Source: Neisseria sp. Marseille-Q5346 (GTDB lineage: Bacteria; Pseudomonadota; Gammaproteobacteria; Burkholderiales; Neisseriaceae). From it: a stretch of DNA of 64,000 nucleotides. The stretch's first letter is position 1; each line of letters opens with the position of its first letter. Shown piece after piece: positions 35,384 to 43,407 of this stretch. The stretch spans positions 1-64,000 of the forward strand of contig NZ_OX336253.1 of the NCBI RefSeq assembly GCF_946902045.1, given 5' to 3'. A program made the position numbers and the translations under genes. The notes beneath the pieces were generated by a model. That model was given only the letters and a program-made list of their open reading frames with translations, did no database searches and was not told where the DNA came from.

Positions 35384-36766
35384 TTACAGCGGCCATTTCA
35401 ATGCCGGATTGCTTTCAATGACTGCTTTGAATTGGTTTTGGATACGTTCAATCGCTTCTTGCGTATCCGCTTCAAAACGCAATACCAAAATCGGCGTGGT
35501 ATTGGAAGCACGCATCAGGCCGAAGCCGTCAGGGAATTCAACGCGCAAGCCGTCGATGGTGATGATTTCGGTCGCATCTTCAAACTTGGCATTGGCAGCC
35601 AGCTCTTCAATCACTTTGTGGCCGTTGCTTCCTTCCGGCAGGTCGATGTTGAGTTCCGGAGTGGAAATGCTTTGCGGCAGCTTGTTCAACACTTCGGACG
35701 GATTATCGAAGGCAGACAGGATTTCTAAGAGGCGTGCGCCGGCATACATACCGTCATCGAAGCCGAACCAGCGTTCTTTAAAGAAAACGTGACCGCTCAT
35801 TTCGCCGGCAACCAGTGCGCCGGTTTTTTTCATGGTGGATTTGATGAAGCTGTGGCCGGTTTTTTCCATCACAGGATCGCCGCCGTGTTCTTTAATCCAA
35901 GGTGCGAGCAGGCGGGTGGATTTGACGTCGAAAATCACTTTGGCTTTAGGATTGCGGCTCAACACGTCTTGCGCGAAAAGCATCAGTTGGCGGTCTGGAT
36001 AGATGATGTTGCCGTCTTTGGTGACCACGCCCAAGCGGTCGGCATCGCCGTCAAATGCCAAGCCGATTTCGGCATCGTCGTTTTTGAGCTCGACAATGAG
36101 GTCTTGCAGGTTTTTCGGTTTGGAAGGGTCGGGGTGGTGATTAGGGAAATTGCCGTCTACTTCGCAGAAAAGTTCGGTCACTTCATTGCCCAAGCCTTTG
36201 TAGAGTTTGCCTGCAAATGCGCCGCCGACACCGTTGCCCGCGTCAATCACGATTTTCATCGGGCGTTTGAGCTTGATGTGGCCGACGATGTTGTTGTGGT
36301 ATTCGCCGGAGATGTCTTTTTCGGTTACGCTGCCTTGTTTGTCGGCGGCAACAAAACCGTCTTTTTCAATAATGGCTAAAAGTTCTTGAATGGCTTCGCC
36401 TGCGAGCGTGTCGCCGCCGAGCATCATTTTGAAACCATTGTAATCAGGCGGATTGTGGCTGCCGGTAATCATTACGCCGCTGCCGCCGCATTCGTTGATG
36501 GCCGCGAAGTAGAGCATAGGGGTGGCAACCATGCCGACATTGAGGACGTCGATGCCGCTGTCTGTGAAACCGCGTTGAATCTGCGCCATCAGGCCGGGGC
36601 CGCTCAAGCGTCCGTCGCGGCCGAGTGCAATGCGGGTAATGCCTTTTTCGGAGGCTTTGGTGGCAATGGCTTTGCCGATTAAGTAGGCAGCTTCGTCGGT
36701 CAGGGTTTTGCCGACGATGCCTCGGATGTCGTAGGCTTTGAAAATGTCGCGGGCGATATTTGCCAT
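35384..36766 (-). CDS. pgm: Phosphomannomutase/phosphoglucomutase
   Basis: A 460-residue alpha-D-phosphohexomutase of the AlgC/Pgm type. Active site: TGSHNPPDYNG with phosphoserine, metal loop AFDGDADRLGV, and substrate loop GEMSGHVFFKERW; the C-terminal phosphate loop holds RASNTTPILVLRFE. In Neisseria this activity feeds UDP-glucose and thus LOS core synthesis. AAGGAAAT precedes the start. Confidence 0.93.
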   Translation of the reverse strand: MANIARDIFKAYDIRGIVGKTLTDEAAYLIGKAIATKASEKGITRIALGRDGRLSGPGLMAQIQRGFTDSGIDVLNVGMVATPMLYFAAINECGGSGVMITGSHNPPDYNGFKMMLGGDTLAGEAIQELLAIIEKDGFVAADKQGSVTEKDISGEYHNNIVGHIKLKRPMKIVIDAGNGVGGAFAGKLYKGLGNEVTELFCEVDGNFPNHHPDPSKPKNLQDLIVELKNDDAEIGLAFDGDADRLGVVTKDGNIIYPDRQLMLFAQDVLSRNPKAKVIFDVKSTRLLAPWIKEHGGDPVMEKTGHSFIKSTMKKTGALVAGEMSGHVFFKERWFGFDDGMYAGARLLEILSAFDNPSEVLNKLPQSISTPELNIDLPEGSNGHKVIEELAANAKFEDATEIITIDGLRVEFPDGFGLMRASNTTPILVLRFEADTQEAIERIQNQFKAVIESNPALKWPL

Positions 36767-36822
36767 GTGGATTTCCTTTAAATTTAAGGGGAAATAATGA
36801 GGCTTATTCTAACACGGCTAAA

Positions 36823-36849
36823 AGGCCGTCTGAAAAAATCAGACGGCCT
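36823..36849. terminator. DUS inverted pair terminator
   Basis: AGGCCGTCTGAA and ATCAGACGGCCT followed by TTTTG. It serves the end of the metallopeptidase gene on the minus strand. Confidence 0.7.
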
Positions 36850-36887
36850 TTTGTTGTTACATCAAAGAACAGTGTTGTTTGGACGAA

Positions 36888-37727
36888 TCAATTGTTGAAA
36901 GTGTTGCACTGGTTGATGTCGCCGCTTTCCAAACCGCGCTTGAGCCAAGTCATGCGCGCTTCTGAAGAACCATGGGTAAAGCTGTCGGGAACAACATAGC
37001 CCTGGGCCTGTTTTTGCAAGCGGTCGTCGCCGACGGATTCGGCGGCAAGCATGGCTTTTTGAATGTCTTCGGCTTTGAAGATATTGTTATTGACAGCATA
37101 GTGTCCCCAAATGCCGGCGAAACAGTCGGCCTGCAATTCGAGTTTGACGGAAAGGGCATTGGCCTCTTTTTTGCCGACTTGCTGTTGCATTTTGTGGACT
37201 TTAGGCAGAATGCCGAGCAGGTTTTGAACGTGATGGCCGACTTCATGGGCAATAACGTAGGCAAACGCGGCATCGCTGGCGGATTCGAGCTTGGTGCGCA
37301 TGTCTTCGTAGAAACTCAAGTCCAAATAAACTTTTTGGTCGCCCGGGCAGTAAAACGGGCCCATGGCAGATTGGCCCGTACCGCAGGCGGTGGACGTACC
37401 GCCTTCATATAACACCATGGTTGTCGGCGTGTAGCGTTGGCCGTGTTGCTGGAAATATTTACTCCATGCTTTTTCGGTATCAGCAAGGACGACACGGGAC
37501 AGTTCGTTCAATTCGGCTTCTTGTTGGCTGTCGAGTCGGGAGGCTTGCTGGGTAGGGATGCCCATCGAAGATGAGCCGCCGACCAAACCGCTCAAATCCA
37601 CGCCGTAATATGCGCCGACCAAAACCACGATAATGCCGAGTATGCCCGGCGTTTTGCCGCCACCGCCGCCACGGCTTCCGCGGCGATCTTCGACGTTTTG
37701 GCTTTGTTCACGGCCTTTCCAATCCAT
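36888..37727 (-). CDS. Neutral zinc metallopeptidase, YpfJ family
   Basis: A 279-residue membrane-anchored protein. N-terminus is charged and Gly-rich (RRGSRGGGGGKT), then a transmembrane segment (GIIVVLVGAYYGVDL). The catalytic domain has the zinc motif HEVGHHVQNLLG and YLDLSFYEDM. C-terminal part FTHGSSEARMTWLKRG is typical of the family. Substrate unknown. Confidence 0.88.
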   Translation of the reverse strand: MDWKGREQSQNVEDRRGSRGGGGGKTPGILGIIVVLVGAYYGVDLSGLVGGSSSMGIPTQQASRLDSQQEAELNELSRVVLADTEKAWSKYFQQHGQRYTPTTMVLYEGGTSTACGTGQSAMGPFYCPGDQKVYLDLSFYEDMRTKLESASDAAFAYVIAHEVGHHVQNLLGILPKVHKMQQQVGKKEANALSVKLELQADCFAGIWGHYAVNNNIFKAEDIQKAMLAAESVGDDRLQKQAQGYVVPDSFTHGSSEARMTWLKRGLESGDINQCNTFNN

Positions 37728-37913
37728 AATGCGTATCCTGTGTAGTTTTCATGCGGCGGATTATACTATGGAATGTCAAATGTGTTTGATCGAATTGTGA
37801 ATATTGCTTGAGGCCGTCTGAAAATGCGACATCGGGAAAGTGAAAACGGCAGTATCTTTCAGACGGCCTTGGTGTTTGTTAGAATGAACAAACCTACTAT
37901 TGGGAGATATAAG

Positions 37914-38411
37914 ATGAAAGTCAGCAGTAAAGCTATTGTTAACGGCGAATTTGAAGACAAATACGGCAAGCGCGGCAGCCAGTTCAGTCCGAACGGTATG
38001 CCTACTTATTCGATTCCTTTTGAAATTGAAGATGCACCTGAAGGAACAAAATCGTTTGCCGTGGTGCTGGAAGACAAAGATGCCATTTCAGCATCGGGTT
38101 TCGTATGGACGCATTGGTTGATTTCGGATTTAAAACGTACTTCCGTGGCAGAAAATGAAAGCATTTCTGCAACGGATTTCACGCAAGGCGCGAACACTTG
38201 GGCGAGCGCGTTGGGTAAATTTGAAATCGAAGAGGCTTCGTTTTACGGAGGTATGGCGCCACCGAACAACCGCCATCGTTACGAGCTGATTGTGTACGCG
38301 CTGGACACCGTTTTGGATTTACCGCGTGGTTTCCGCTTTAATGAGCTGCATTTTGCCATGCAGGGCCATGTGTTGGATTCGGCATGTGTGGTCGGTACTT
38401 ATGATGTGTGA
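37914..38411 (+). CDS. YbhB/YbcL-type PEBP family protein
   Basis: A 165-residue protein of the phosphatidylethanolamine-binding / Raf kinase inhibitor-like family. Motifs: SIPFEIEDAPEGTKSFAVVLED, ASGFVWTHWLI and YGGMAPPNNRHRYEL line the ligand pocket. No signal peptide. GGGAGATATAAG precedes the ATG at 37914. Physiological role in bacteria is not established. Confidence 0.88.
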   Translation: MKVSSKAIVNGEFEDKYGKRGSQFSPNGMPTYSIPFEIEDAPEGTKSFAVVLEDKDAISASGFVWTHWLISDLKRTSVAENESISATDFTQGANTWASALGKFEIEEASFYGGMAPPNNRHRYELIVYALDTVLDLPRGFRFNELHFAMQGHVLDSACVVGTYDV

Positions 38412-38432
38412 AGGTATCGTCATTAATGATTG

Positions 38433-38473
38433 AAAAACAGCCTGTCCGTTTTGAATTCGGACAGGCTGTTTTT
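38433..38473. terminator. Bidirectional terminator
   Basis: AAAAACAGCCTGTCCG and CGGACAGGCTGTTTTT form a 16-bp perfect stem with A and T tracts on both sides, between convergent genes. Confidence 0.9.
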
Positions 38474-38490
38474 ATTGGAAATAAAATCAA

Positions 38491-39000
38491 TTAAACCACT
38501 TCAGCTTTGGTGATGATGACAGGCTCGGTCGGTACATCGTCGTGGTAGCCGTGGCGTTTGGTAGAAACGCCTTCGATGGCATCGACCACGTCAAAACCGT
38601 CAACGACTTTGCCGAATACGGCATAGCCCCAGTCTTGGACGACGGTTTTGCCGTACAATTCTTTAGAGCGGAAGTTCAGGAAGGCATTGTCGGCAGTGTT
38701 GATGAAGAATTGTGCGCTGGCAGAGTGCGGATCGGAAGTACGCGCCATGGCGATGGTGTATTTTTCGTTAGGCAAACCGTTGGACGCTTCGTTTTGAATC
38801 GGATCGCGGGTTTCTTTTTCGTTCATGTTTTCATCCATGCCGCCGCCTTGAATCATGAAGCCTTTGATGACGCGGTGGAAGATTACGCCGTCGTAGAAGC
38901 CGTCTTTAACGTATTGCTCGAAGTTTTTAGCAGTAACGGGGGCTTTGTCGAAATCGAGTTCGATTTTGATGTCGCCTTTGTTGGTGTGCAGGATAATCAT
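38491..39000 (-). CDS. ppiB: Cytoplasmic peptidyl-prolyl cis-trans isomerase
   Basis: A 169-residue cyclophilin without signal peptide. Signature [14 protein letters not shown] with the catalytic Arg, then [17 protein letters not shown] and [17 protein letters not shown]. It speeds proline isomerisation during folding. GAAAGGAAACCC precedes the ATG. Confidence 0.95.
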   Translation of the reverse strand: MIILHTNKGDIKIELDFDKAPVTAKNFEQYVKDGFYDGVIFHRVIKGFMIQGGGMDENMNEKETRDPIQNEASNGLPNEKYTIAMARTSDPHSASAQFFINTADNAFLNFRSKELYGKTVVQDWGYAVFGKVVDGFDVVDAIEGVSTKRHGYHDDVPTEPVIITKAEVV

Positions 39001-39065
39001 GGGTTTCCTTTCGTTAGAATCCGGTTTTAATCATTCGTTAAATTGTGTCTGAATGACAAACTTCA

Positions 39066-39098
39066 AGGCCGTCTGAAAAATATTCTTTCAGACGGCCT
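39066..39098. terminator. DUS inverted pair
   Basis: A DUS hairpin between the end of the transporter gene (39116, minus strand) and ppiB upstream region. Confidence 0.7.
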
Positions 39099-39115
39099 GG
39101 GCTATATTTACGGGT

Positions 39116-40534
39116 TTACGGCATCAGGACGAAATAAGCCCACAGCGCAACCAATACCACGCAGAGGATGTTCAGCAATAAGCCGACGTTCATCATTTCG
39201 CGTTGTTTAATCAAGCCCGTACCGAACACAATCGCGTTAGGCGGTGTAGCAACCGGCAGCATGAACGCGCAAGATGCGCCGATGCCGATGACGAATACCA
39301 AGACTTGTTCGGGCAGCCCCATTTGCGTGGCGATGCTGGCGAAAATGGGTACGAGCAGCGCGGCGGAGGCAGTGTTACTGGTGAATTCGGTCAGGAAAAT
39401 GATGAAGGCGGCAACCACGAAAATCACCAGCAATGCAGGAGAGTGGGAGAAGGTGGAAGCAACCTGTTGACCCAATGCTTCGGACGCGCCGGAAGATTGC
39501 AGCAATGCGCTCAAGCTGATACCGCCGCCGAAGAGCATCAATACACCCCAGTCAGTATTGCGGGCAACTTCTTTCCATTGCGCCACGCCGAATACGACGA
39601 CGGCAACGGCGGCAATCAGGGCGATGACGGTGTCTGGGTTGGAAATACCGAATGCTGCTTTGATTTTGGAGCTGAATACCCAAGCAACGGCGGCAGCCAA
39701 AAAAATCAACAATGCGATCACGCGGTGCAGCGTCCAAGGGATAGATTCCTCTTTAACTTCCACGCGCTCATTCAAATTAGGTTTGAGGATGACATACATG
39801 GAGAACAGCATCAGCGGCAGGATCAACAGCATCATCGGCAGGCCGAGCTTCATCCAGCCGACGAAGTCCAAGTTCAGCGCTTTGGCGGCAATCATGTTTG
39901 GCGGAGAACCGACCACGGTACCCAAGCCGCCGATACTGGCGCAGTAGGCGATACCGAGCAGGACGAAAACGTAGGTTTTGCGTTCTTTTTCTTGATCGAG
40001 GTGGCTCATCATACCCATGGCCAAAGGCAGCATCATGGCGGCGGTCGCAGTATTGCTGATCCACATGGACAGGAAGGCGGTAACGGCAAACAGCATTAAC
40101 ACGGCCACTTTCATATTGCCGCGCGACAGGCGCAACAGGCTGACGGCGATTTTACGGTCGAGGCGCTGCATATGCAGGGCGGTGGCAAGCGCGAAGCCGC
40201 CGAAGAAGATGTAAATCGTCGGATCGGCAAAGCCCGCCATCGCTTTTTTGATGTCCATGTCGGGGAAGCCGAGTACGACGGCGAGAATCGGCACCATCAA
40301 TGCGGTTACCGTGATGTGGACGGCTTCGGTAAACCAAAGTGCCGCAACAAAAATCAACAGCGCGATACCTTTGTTGGCATCGGGGCTGTAGGGAAGGATG
40401 TAATAAATGCCGAAGCAGACAACAGCAGAGATAATGGTCGTCAGCAGTCCTTTAAAGTCGGTAATCGGCTTCTGTGCACTGAGAAGCTCGACGTTCTCAG
40501 GATGCTGAGTCTTATCCTTGGCGTTTAAGTCCAT
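39116..40534 (-). CDS. DASS-family sodium/dicarboxylate or anion symporter
   Basis: A 472-residue inner-membrane transporter of the SLC13/DASS family with about 11-12 membrane segments. The signatures SNTATAAMMLPLAMGMM and the second STASA-like FTSNTASAALLVPIFA are the paired substrate-sodium motifs (SNT). Substrates in this family are C4-dicarboxylates, citrate or sulfate; the one used here is not clear. AGAGGAATA precedes the ATG. Confidence 0.9.
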   Translation of the reverse strand: MDLNAKDKTQHPENVELLSAQKPITDFKGLLTTIISAVVCFGIYYILPYSPDANKGIALLIFVAALWFTEAVHITVTALMVPILAVVLGFPDMDIKKAMAGFADPTIYIFFGGFALATALHMQRLDRKIAVSLLRLSRGNMKVAVLMLFAVTAFLSMWISNTATAAMMLPLAMGMMSHLDQEKERKTYVFVLLGIAYCASIGGLGTVVGSPPNMIAAKALNLDFVGWMKLGLPMMLLILPLMLFSMYVILKPNLNERVEVKEESIPWTLHRVIALLIFLAAAVAWVFSSKIKAAFGISNPDTVIALIAAVAVVVFGVAQWKEVARNTDWGVLMLFGGGISLSALLQSSGASEALGQQVASTFSHSPALLVIFVVAAFIIFLTEFTSNTASAALLVPIFASIATQMGLPEQVLVFVIGIGASCAFMLPVATPPNAIVFGTGLIKQREMMNVGLLLNILCVVLVALWAYFVLMP

Positions 40535-40666
40535 GATGTATTCCTCTGAAACATGATTGGTTTTTCTTTTCAGCCGTACGTTCAGACGGCCTAATAGGCG
40601 ACAGTATATTTGTAATTTGATGTAGTGTAAACAAATTGTAAATTATTTTTTAAAAATGAAATGAAA

Positions 40667-40700
40667 GCCGGATAAGCAGCAAGAAAACTGCTTATCCGGC
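40667..40700 (-). terminator. 13-bp hairpin terminator
   Basis: GCCGGATAAGCAG and CTGCTTATCCGGC around 8 bases. On the minus strand it is followed by TTTCATTTCATTTTT, so it ends the MFS gene. Confidence 0.8.
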
Positions 40701-40799
40701 GGAATGAAGACCCATTGTGGGTTAATAAGCATCAGGACAAATCGGTAAAACTGCCAAAATTACGGTCGGGTCAGTAATACCATCCTGATTTATATGGAT

Positions 40800-41972
40800 T
40801 TAAACATTTTGCGTCAGATTATTTTGTTCCTTAAACAACAAGCCGCAAACGGCCAGACCTGCCGCTGCCAGCAAGGCTCCGGCAATGCCGATATTGGAAA
40901 GGCCGAACCAGACGGTTACATAATGCCCCAAAAGCGCACCGCCGCCGATACCGACGTTGTACAAACCTGAATAAATCGAGTTGGCCACATCAGTTGCATC
41001 CGAGGCAAATGCCAAGACTTTCGACACCATGCCCAAGCTGACAATGACGATGGCCACGCCCCAAATAAACACCAGCGCGTACACCGCATAAGGGAAAGAG
41101 GCAAACGGCAGAAGCAGCAAGGCAGAGAGCAGGATGACCGCCACCGCGCCGAGCATAAACAAACGTTGCGCTTTGGCAAACCATTTGCCGAACAGATAAG
41201 ACGCGGCAAATCCTGCCAAACCGTACAGGCTCAAGACTATTGTTACTTGTTCGGCTTTAAAGTGGCCGATTTGCAAAACGAAAGGCTCGATATAGCTGTA
41301 TGCCGTGAAATGTGCCGTAATAATCAACACCGTCATGGCATAAAGCAGCATCAGGTTGCAGCGTTTGAACAAACTCGGCAGGCTGCTTAAAGAGCCGGTA
41401 TTTTGGCTGGGTAAAGCAGGCAGGTTTTTGGCCAACACCAGCATTACGCCGGCAGCGCAAACCCCGATCAGCAGGAAGCTGAGCTGCCAGCCGAAGTATT
41501 GCCCGACCACGCGCCCCAGCGGAATGCCCAAAACCATGGCCAAAACCGTACCCGTACTGAGCAGGCCCAAAGCCTGATTGGTTTTACCAGTGGGTGCAAG
41601 CCGTACCGCCAAAGAAGCCGTAATCGACCAAAATACCGCGTGTGTCAGCGCAATCCCGATACGACTGATCAAGAGGATGTTGAAGTTCCAAGAAAAAAAC
41701 GATAGCGCGTGAAACAGCGCAAACAGTGCAAACAGCATCAGCAATAATTTGCGCCGTTCGATGTTTTTCGTCATCAGCATCAGCGGCAGCGATAGGAGCG
41801 CAACAATCCACGCATACACCGTAATCATCATGCCCACTTCCGTTGCCGGTTTGCCAAAGCTTTGACCGATGTCGCTCAAAAGCGCAATCGGAATGTATTC
41901 GGTGGTATTGAAAATAAACGCCCCCACCGCCAGCGCGCATACGCTAACCCATTGTTTGAATGTTGAAGTCAT
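40800..41972 (-). CDS. MFS transporter, sugar efflux / SotB-like
   Basis: A 390-residue inner-membrane exporter with 12 hydrophobic segments. The first segment FNTTEYIPIALLSDIG and LAPTGKTNQALGLLSTGTVLAMVLGIPLGR match the SotB/AraJ drug-or-sugar efflux subfamily. The ATG at 41972 is preferred; an upstream ATG at 41996 gives 8 extra residues and lies nearer a weak promoter. Substrate is not predictable. Confidence 0.85.
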   Translation of the reverse strand: MTSTFKQWVSVCALAVGAFIFNTTEYIPIALLSDIGQSFGKPATEVGMMITVYAWIVALLSLPLMLMTKNIERRKLLLMLFALFALFHALSFFSWNFNILLISRIGIALTHAVFWSITASLAVRLAPTGKTNQALGLLSTGTVLAMVLGIPLGRVVGQYFGWQLSFLLIGVCAAGVMLVLAKNLPALPSQNTGSLSSLPSLFKRCNLMLLYAMTVLIITAHFTAYSYIEPFVLQIGHFKAEQVTIVLSLYGLAGFAASYLFGKWFAKAQRLFMLGAVAVILLSALLLLPFASFPYAVYALVFIWGVAIVIVSLGMVSKVLAFASDATDVANSIYSGLYNVGIGGGALLGHYVTVWFGLSNIGIAGALLAAAGLAVCGLLFKEQNNLTQNV

Positions 41973-42116
41973 TATTATGTCCGTTTGATGAAGCAAAAGG
42001 CGTTATTGTACGCCTATCTGCATTTTTCAGACGGCCTTAATGAAGAATTTGCAAGCTGTTTGTGTAAGGAGTAAAGTATTTGGCAACTATATTTGTTTGA
42101 ATGAAAGGAAATACAA

Positions 42117-42326
42117 ATGCAAACTGTTACCCTCAATATCGACGGCATGACCTGCGGCGGCTGTGTGAAAAGCGTAACCCGTCTTTTGGAAGGCGTAGAA
42201 GGCGTGGAAAAAGCAGAAGTCAGCTTGGAAAACAAAAATGCAGTGATTACTTTTGATGAAAGCAAGACAGATGCTGATGCGCTGATTGATGCCGTAGAAG
42301 ATGGCGGCTACGATGTGGCTTTGTAA
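42117..42326 (+). CDS. copZ: Copper chaperone CopZ-like (first copy)
   Basis: A 69-residue single heavy-metal-associated domain. Cu(I)-binding GMTCGGC at residues 10-16 and the closing AVEDGGYDVAL are typical. It would pass Cu(I) to CopA. AAAGGAAATAC precedes the ATG. About 74% identical to the second copy at 43113. Followed by a native DUS hairpin, which sets this gene apart from the segment with Eikenella-type sequences downstream. Confidence 0.88.
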   Translation: MQTVTLNIDGMTCGGCVKSVTRLLEGVEGVEKAEVSLENKNAVITFDESKTDADALIDAVEDGGYDVAL

Positions 42327-42346
42327 CCGATAAGCGTATTTTGAAA

Positions 42347-42374
42347 AGGCCGTCTGAAACGCTTCAGACGGCCT
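42347..42374 (+). terminator. DUS inverted pair terminator
   Basis: AGGCCGTCTGAA and TTCAGACGGCCT around 4 bases, the native dialect. Confidence 0.75.
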
Positions 42375-42388
42375 CTGTCTCTTGATAA

Positions 42389-42523
42389 CTTACTTTTTGC
42401 CATTATTTGGATTACACCGCCACACGGGTAAACAAAAGTTTTCGCGCATATCTGAACCAAAGCGGCGGCAAGTGGCTGCCGTATTACGACGAGGCCTGTA
42501 CCAAACCGTTAGCGGCCGACTAA
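42389..42523 (+). pseudogene. 3' remnant of an unidentified gene
   Basis: A frame open from 42389 to a TAA at 42521-42523 reads LDYTATRVNKSFRAYLNQSG then GKWLPYYDEACTKPLAAD, which looks like the C-terminus of a real protein rather than random translation. There is no start codon or ribosome site. It ends exactly at an Eikenella-type hairpin, so it may be the tail of a gene carried in with the cueR segment. Family not recognised. Confidence 0.35.
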
Positions 42524-42550
42524 GGCTACCTGAAACTTTTCAGGTAGCCT
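42523..42550. terminator. Inverted pair of AGGCTACCTGAA
   Basis: AGGCTACCTGAA and TTCAGGTAGCCT are separated by 4 bases and sit between the gene remnant and the 3' end of cueR. Confidence 0.75.
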
Positions 42551-42572
42551 GTTTCTATTCTGCCCAAGCCGC

Positions 42573-42965
42573 CTAACGCTCCTCCAGCCCGGCCAAAATC
42601 GCACAATCCGGGCAGTCGTCTCCCGCGCAGGCATCGTGCCAACGTTGCAGCTCGGCCACCATGCCCTGCAAGCGTTCGATTTTGGCTTCCAGCTCGGCGA
42701 TGTGCCGCGCGGTGAGCGTTTTCACTTCGCGGCTGGTACGCTGCGGGTTGTGTTGCAGGCTCAAAAGCTGCCCGATCTGCGGCAGCGAAAAGCCCACTTC
42801 CCGCGCATGGCGGATAAAGCGCAGCCGGACAAGGTCGGCCTGTCCGTAGCGGCGGTAGCCCGCTTCGCTGCGCGCGGCCGGGGCGATTAGGCCGTGCTTT
42901 TCGTAGTCGCGGATTTGTTTGGCGGAAAGGCCGCTCTCGGCCGCGGCCTGGCTGATGTTCATCAT
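42573..42965 (-). CDS. cueR: Cu(I)-responsive MerR-family regulator CueR
   Basis: A 130-residue MerR regulator. N-terminal winged helix-turn-helix (MNISQAAAESGLSAKQIRDYE), dimerisation helix (about 80-110) and a C-terminal metal loop with Cys113, Cys118 and Cys121 in CAGDDCPDC; Cys113 and Cys121 match the two Cu(I) ligands of E. coli CueR. It would bend the 19-bp-spacer promoter at 42971-43001 when loaded with copper. Start may be either of two adjacent ATG codons (42965 or 42962). It is divergent from the second chaperone gene. Confidence 0.9.
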   Translation of the reverse strand: MMNISQAAAESGLSAKQIRDYEKHGLIAPAARSEAGYRRYGQADLVRLRFIRHAREVGFSLPQIGQLLSLQHNPQRTSREVKTLTARHIAELEAKIERLQGMVAELQRWHDACAGDDCPDCAILAGLEER

Positions 42966-42970
42966 GATGC

Positions 42971-43001
42971 TTGACCTTTACTTCGGGTAAAGCTTTATAG
43001 T
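42971..43001 (+). promoter_or_regulatory. CueR-type promoter/operator
   Basis: -35 TTGACC (42971-42976) and -10 TATAGT (42996-43001) are separated by 19 bases, longer than the normal 17 and typical of MerR-regulated promoters. A dyad CTTTAC / GTAAAG (42976-42981 and 42987-42992) lies in the spacer. It points to the chaperone and copA genes and lies next to divergent cueR. Confidence 0.85.
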
Positions 43002-43112
43002 GGCGGCACTTAGCGGAAAAGCAAGAGCAGACCCATCATTTCAGGCTACCTGAAAGCTTTGGCTGCAACGGGCTTTAAAACCTCAGCCTCATTCCAACAG
43101 AAAGGAAACCCT

Positions 43113-43322
43113 ATGCAAACCATCACATTAAACATCGAAGGCATGACCTGCGGCGGCTGCGTGAAAAGCGTTACCAGCATCCTGGAAGGCGTAAACGGCG
43201 TGGACAAGGCTGAAGTGAGCCTGGAAAACAAGGACGCCGTCGTGGAATTCGACCCCGCCCAAACCAACCCCGCCGCGCTGATAGAAGCGGTGGAAGACGG
43301 CGGGTTTGATGCGGCTTTGTAA
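43113..43322 (+). CDS. copZ: Copper chaperone CopZ-like (second copy)
   Basis: A 69-residue heavy-metal-associated domain with GMTCGGC. AAAGGAAACC precedes the ATG at 43113. It stands between the CueR promoter and copA, so it should be induced by copper with copA. Differs from the first copy at about 18 positions, mostly in the second half. It lies in the segment with Eikenella-type DUS. Confidence 0.9.
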   Translation: MQTITLNIEGMTCGGCVKSVTSILEGVNGVDKAEVSLENKDAVVEFDPAQTNPAALIEAVEDGGFDAAL

Positions 43323-43342
43323 ATCGGACTGCAACACCCCAA

Positions 43343-43382
43343 AGGCTACCTAAGAACCCTGCTCCGCTTTTTTCAGGTAGCC
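43343..43382 (+). terminator. Degenerate Eikenella-type inverted pair
   Basis: AGGCTACCT and AGGTAGCC pair around about 21 bases between the second chaperone gene and copA. It may only partly stop transcription, letting copA be read from the CueR promoter. Confidence 0.55.
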
Positions 43383-43407
43383 CAACCACATTCAGAAGGA
43401 AGAAACC

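Larger units (their letters stand above)
42389..43383. other. Segment with Eikenella-type DUS: probable imported copper module
   Basis: AGGCTACCTGAA or its complement occurs at 42523, 42539, 43043 and 43372, with a degenerate copy at 43343, and nowhere else noticed in the window, where AGGCCGTCTGAA prevails. The segment includes a gene remnant, cueR and the second chaperone gene, and is GC-richer. The ends are approximate. Confidence 0.65.

Noticed and set aside
39203..40099. Plus-strand open frame opposite the DASS transporter
   Set aside because: Low complexity and no start signal; the minus-strand transporter has full-length motifs.
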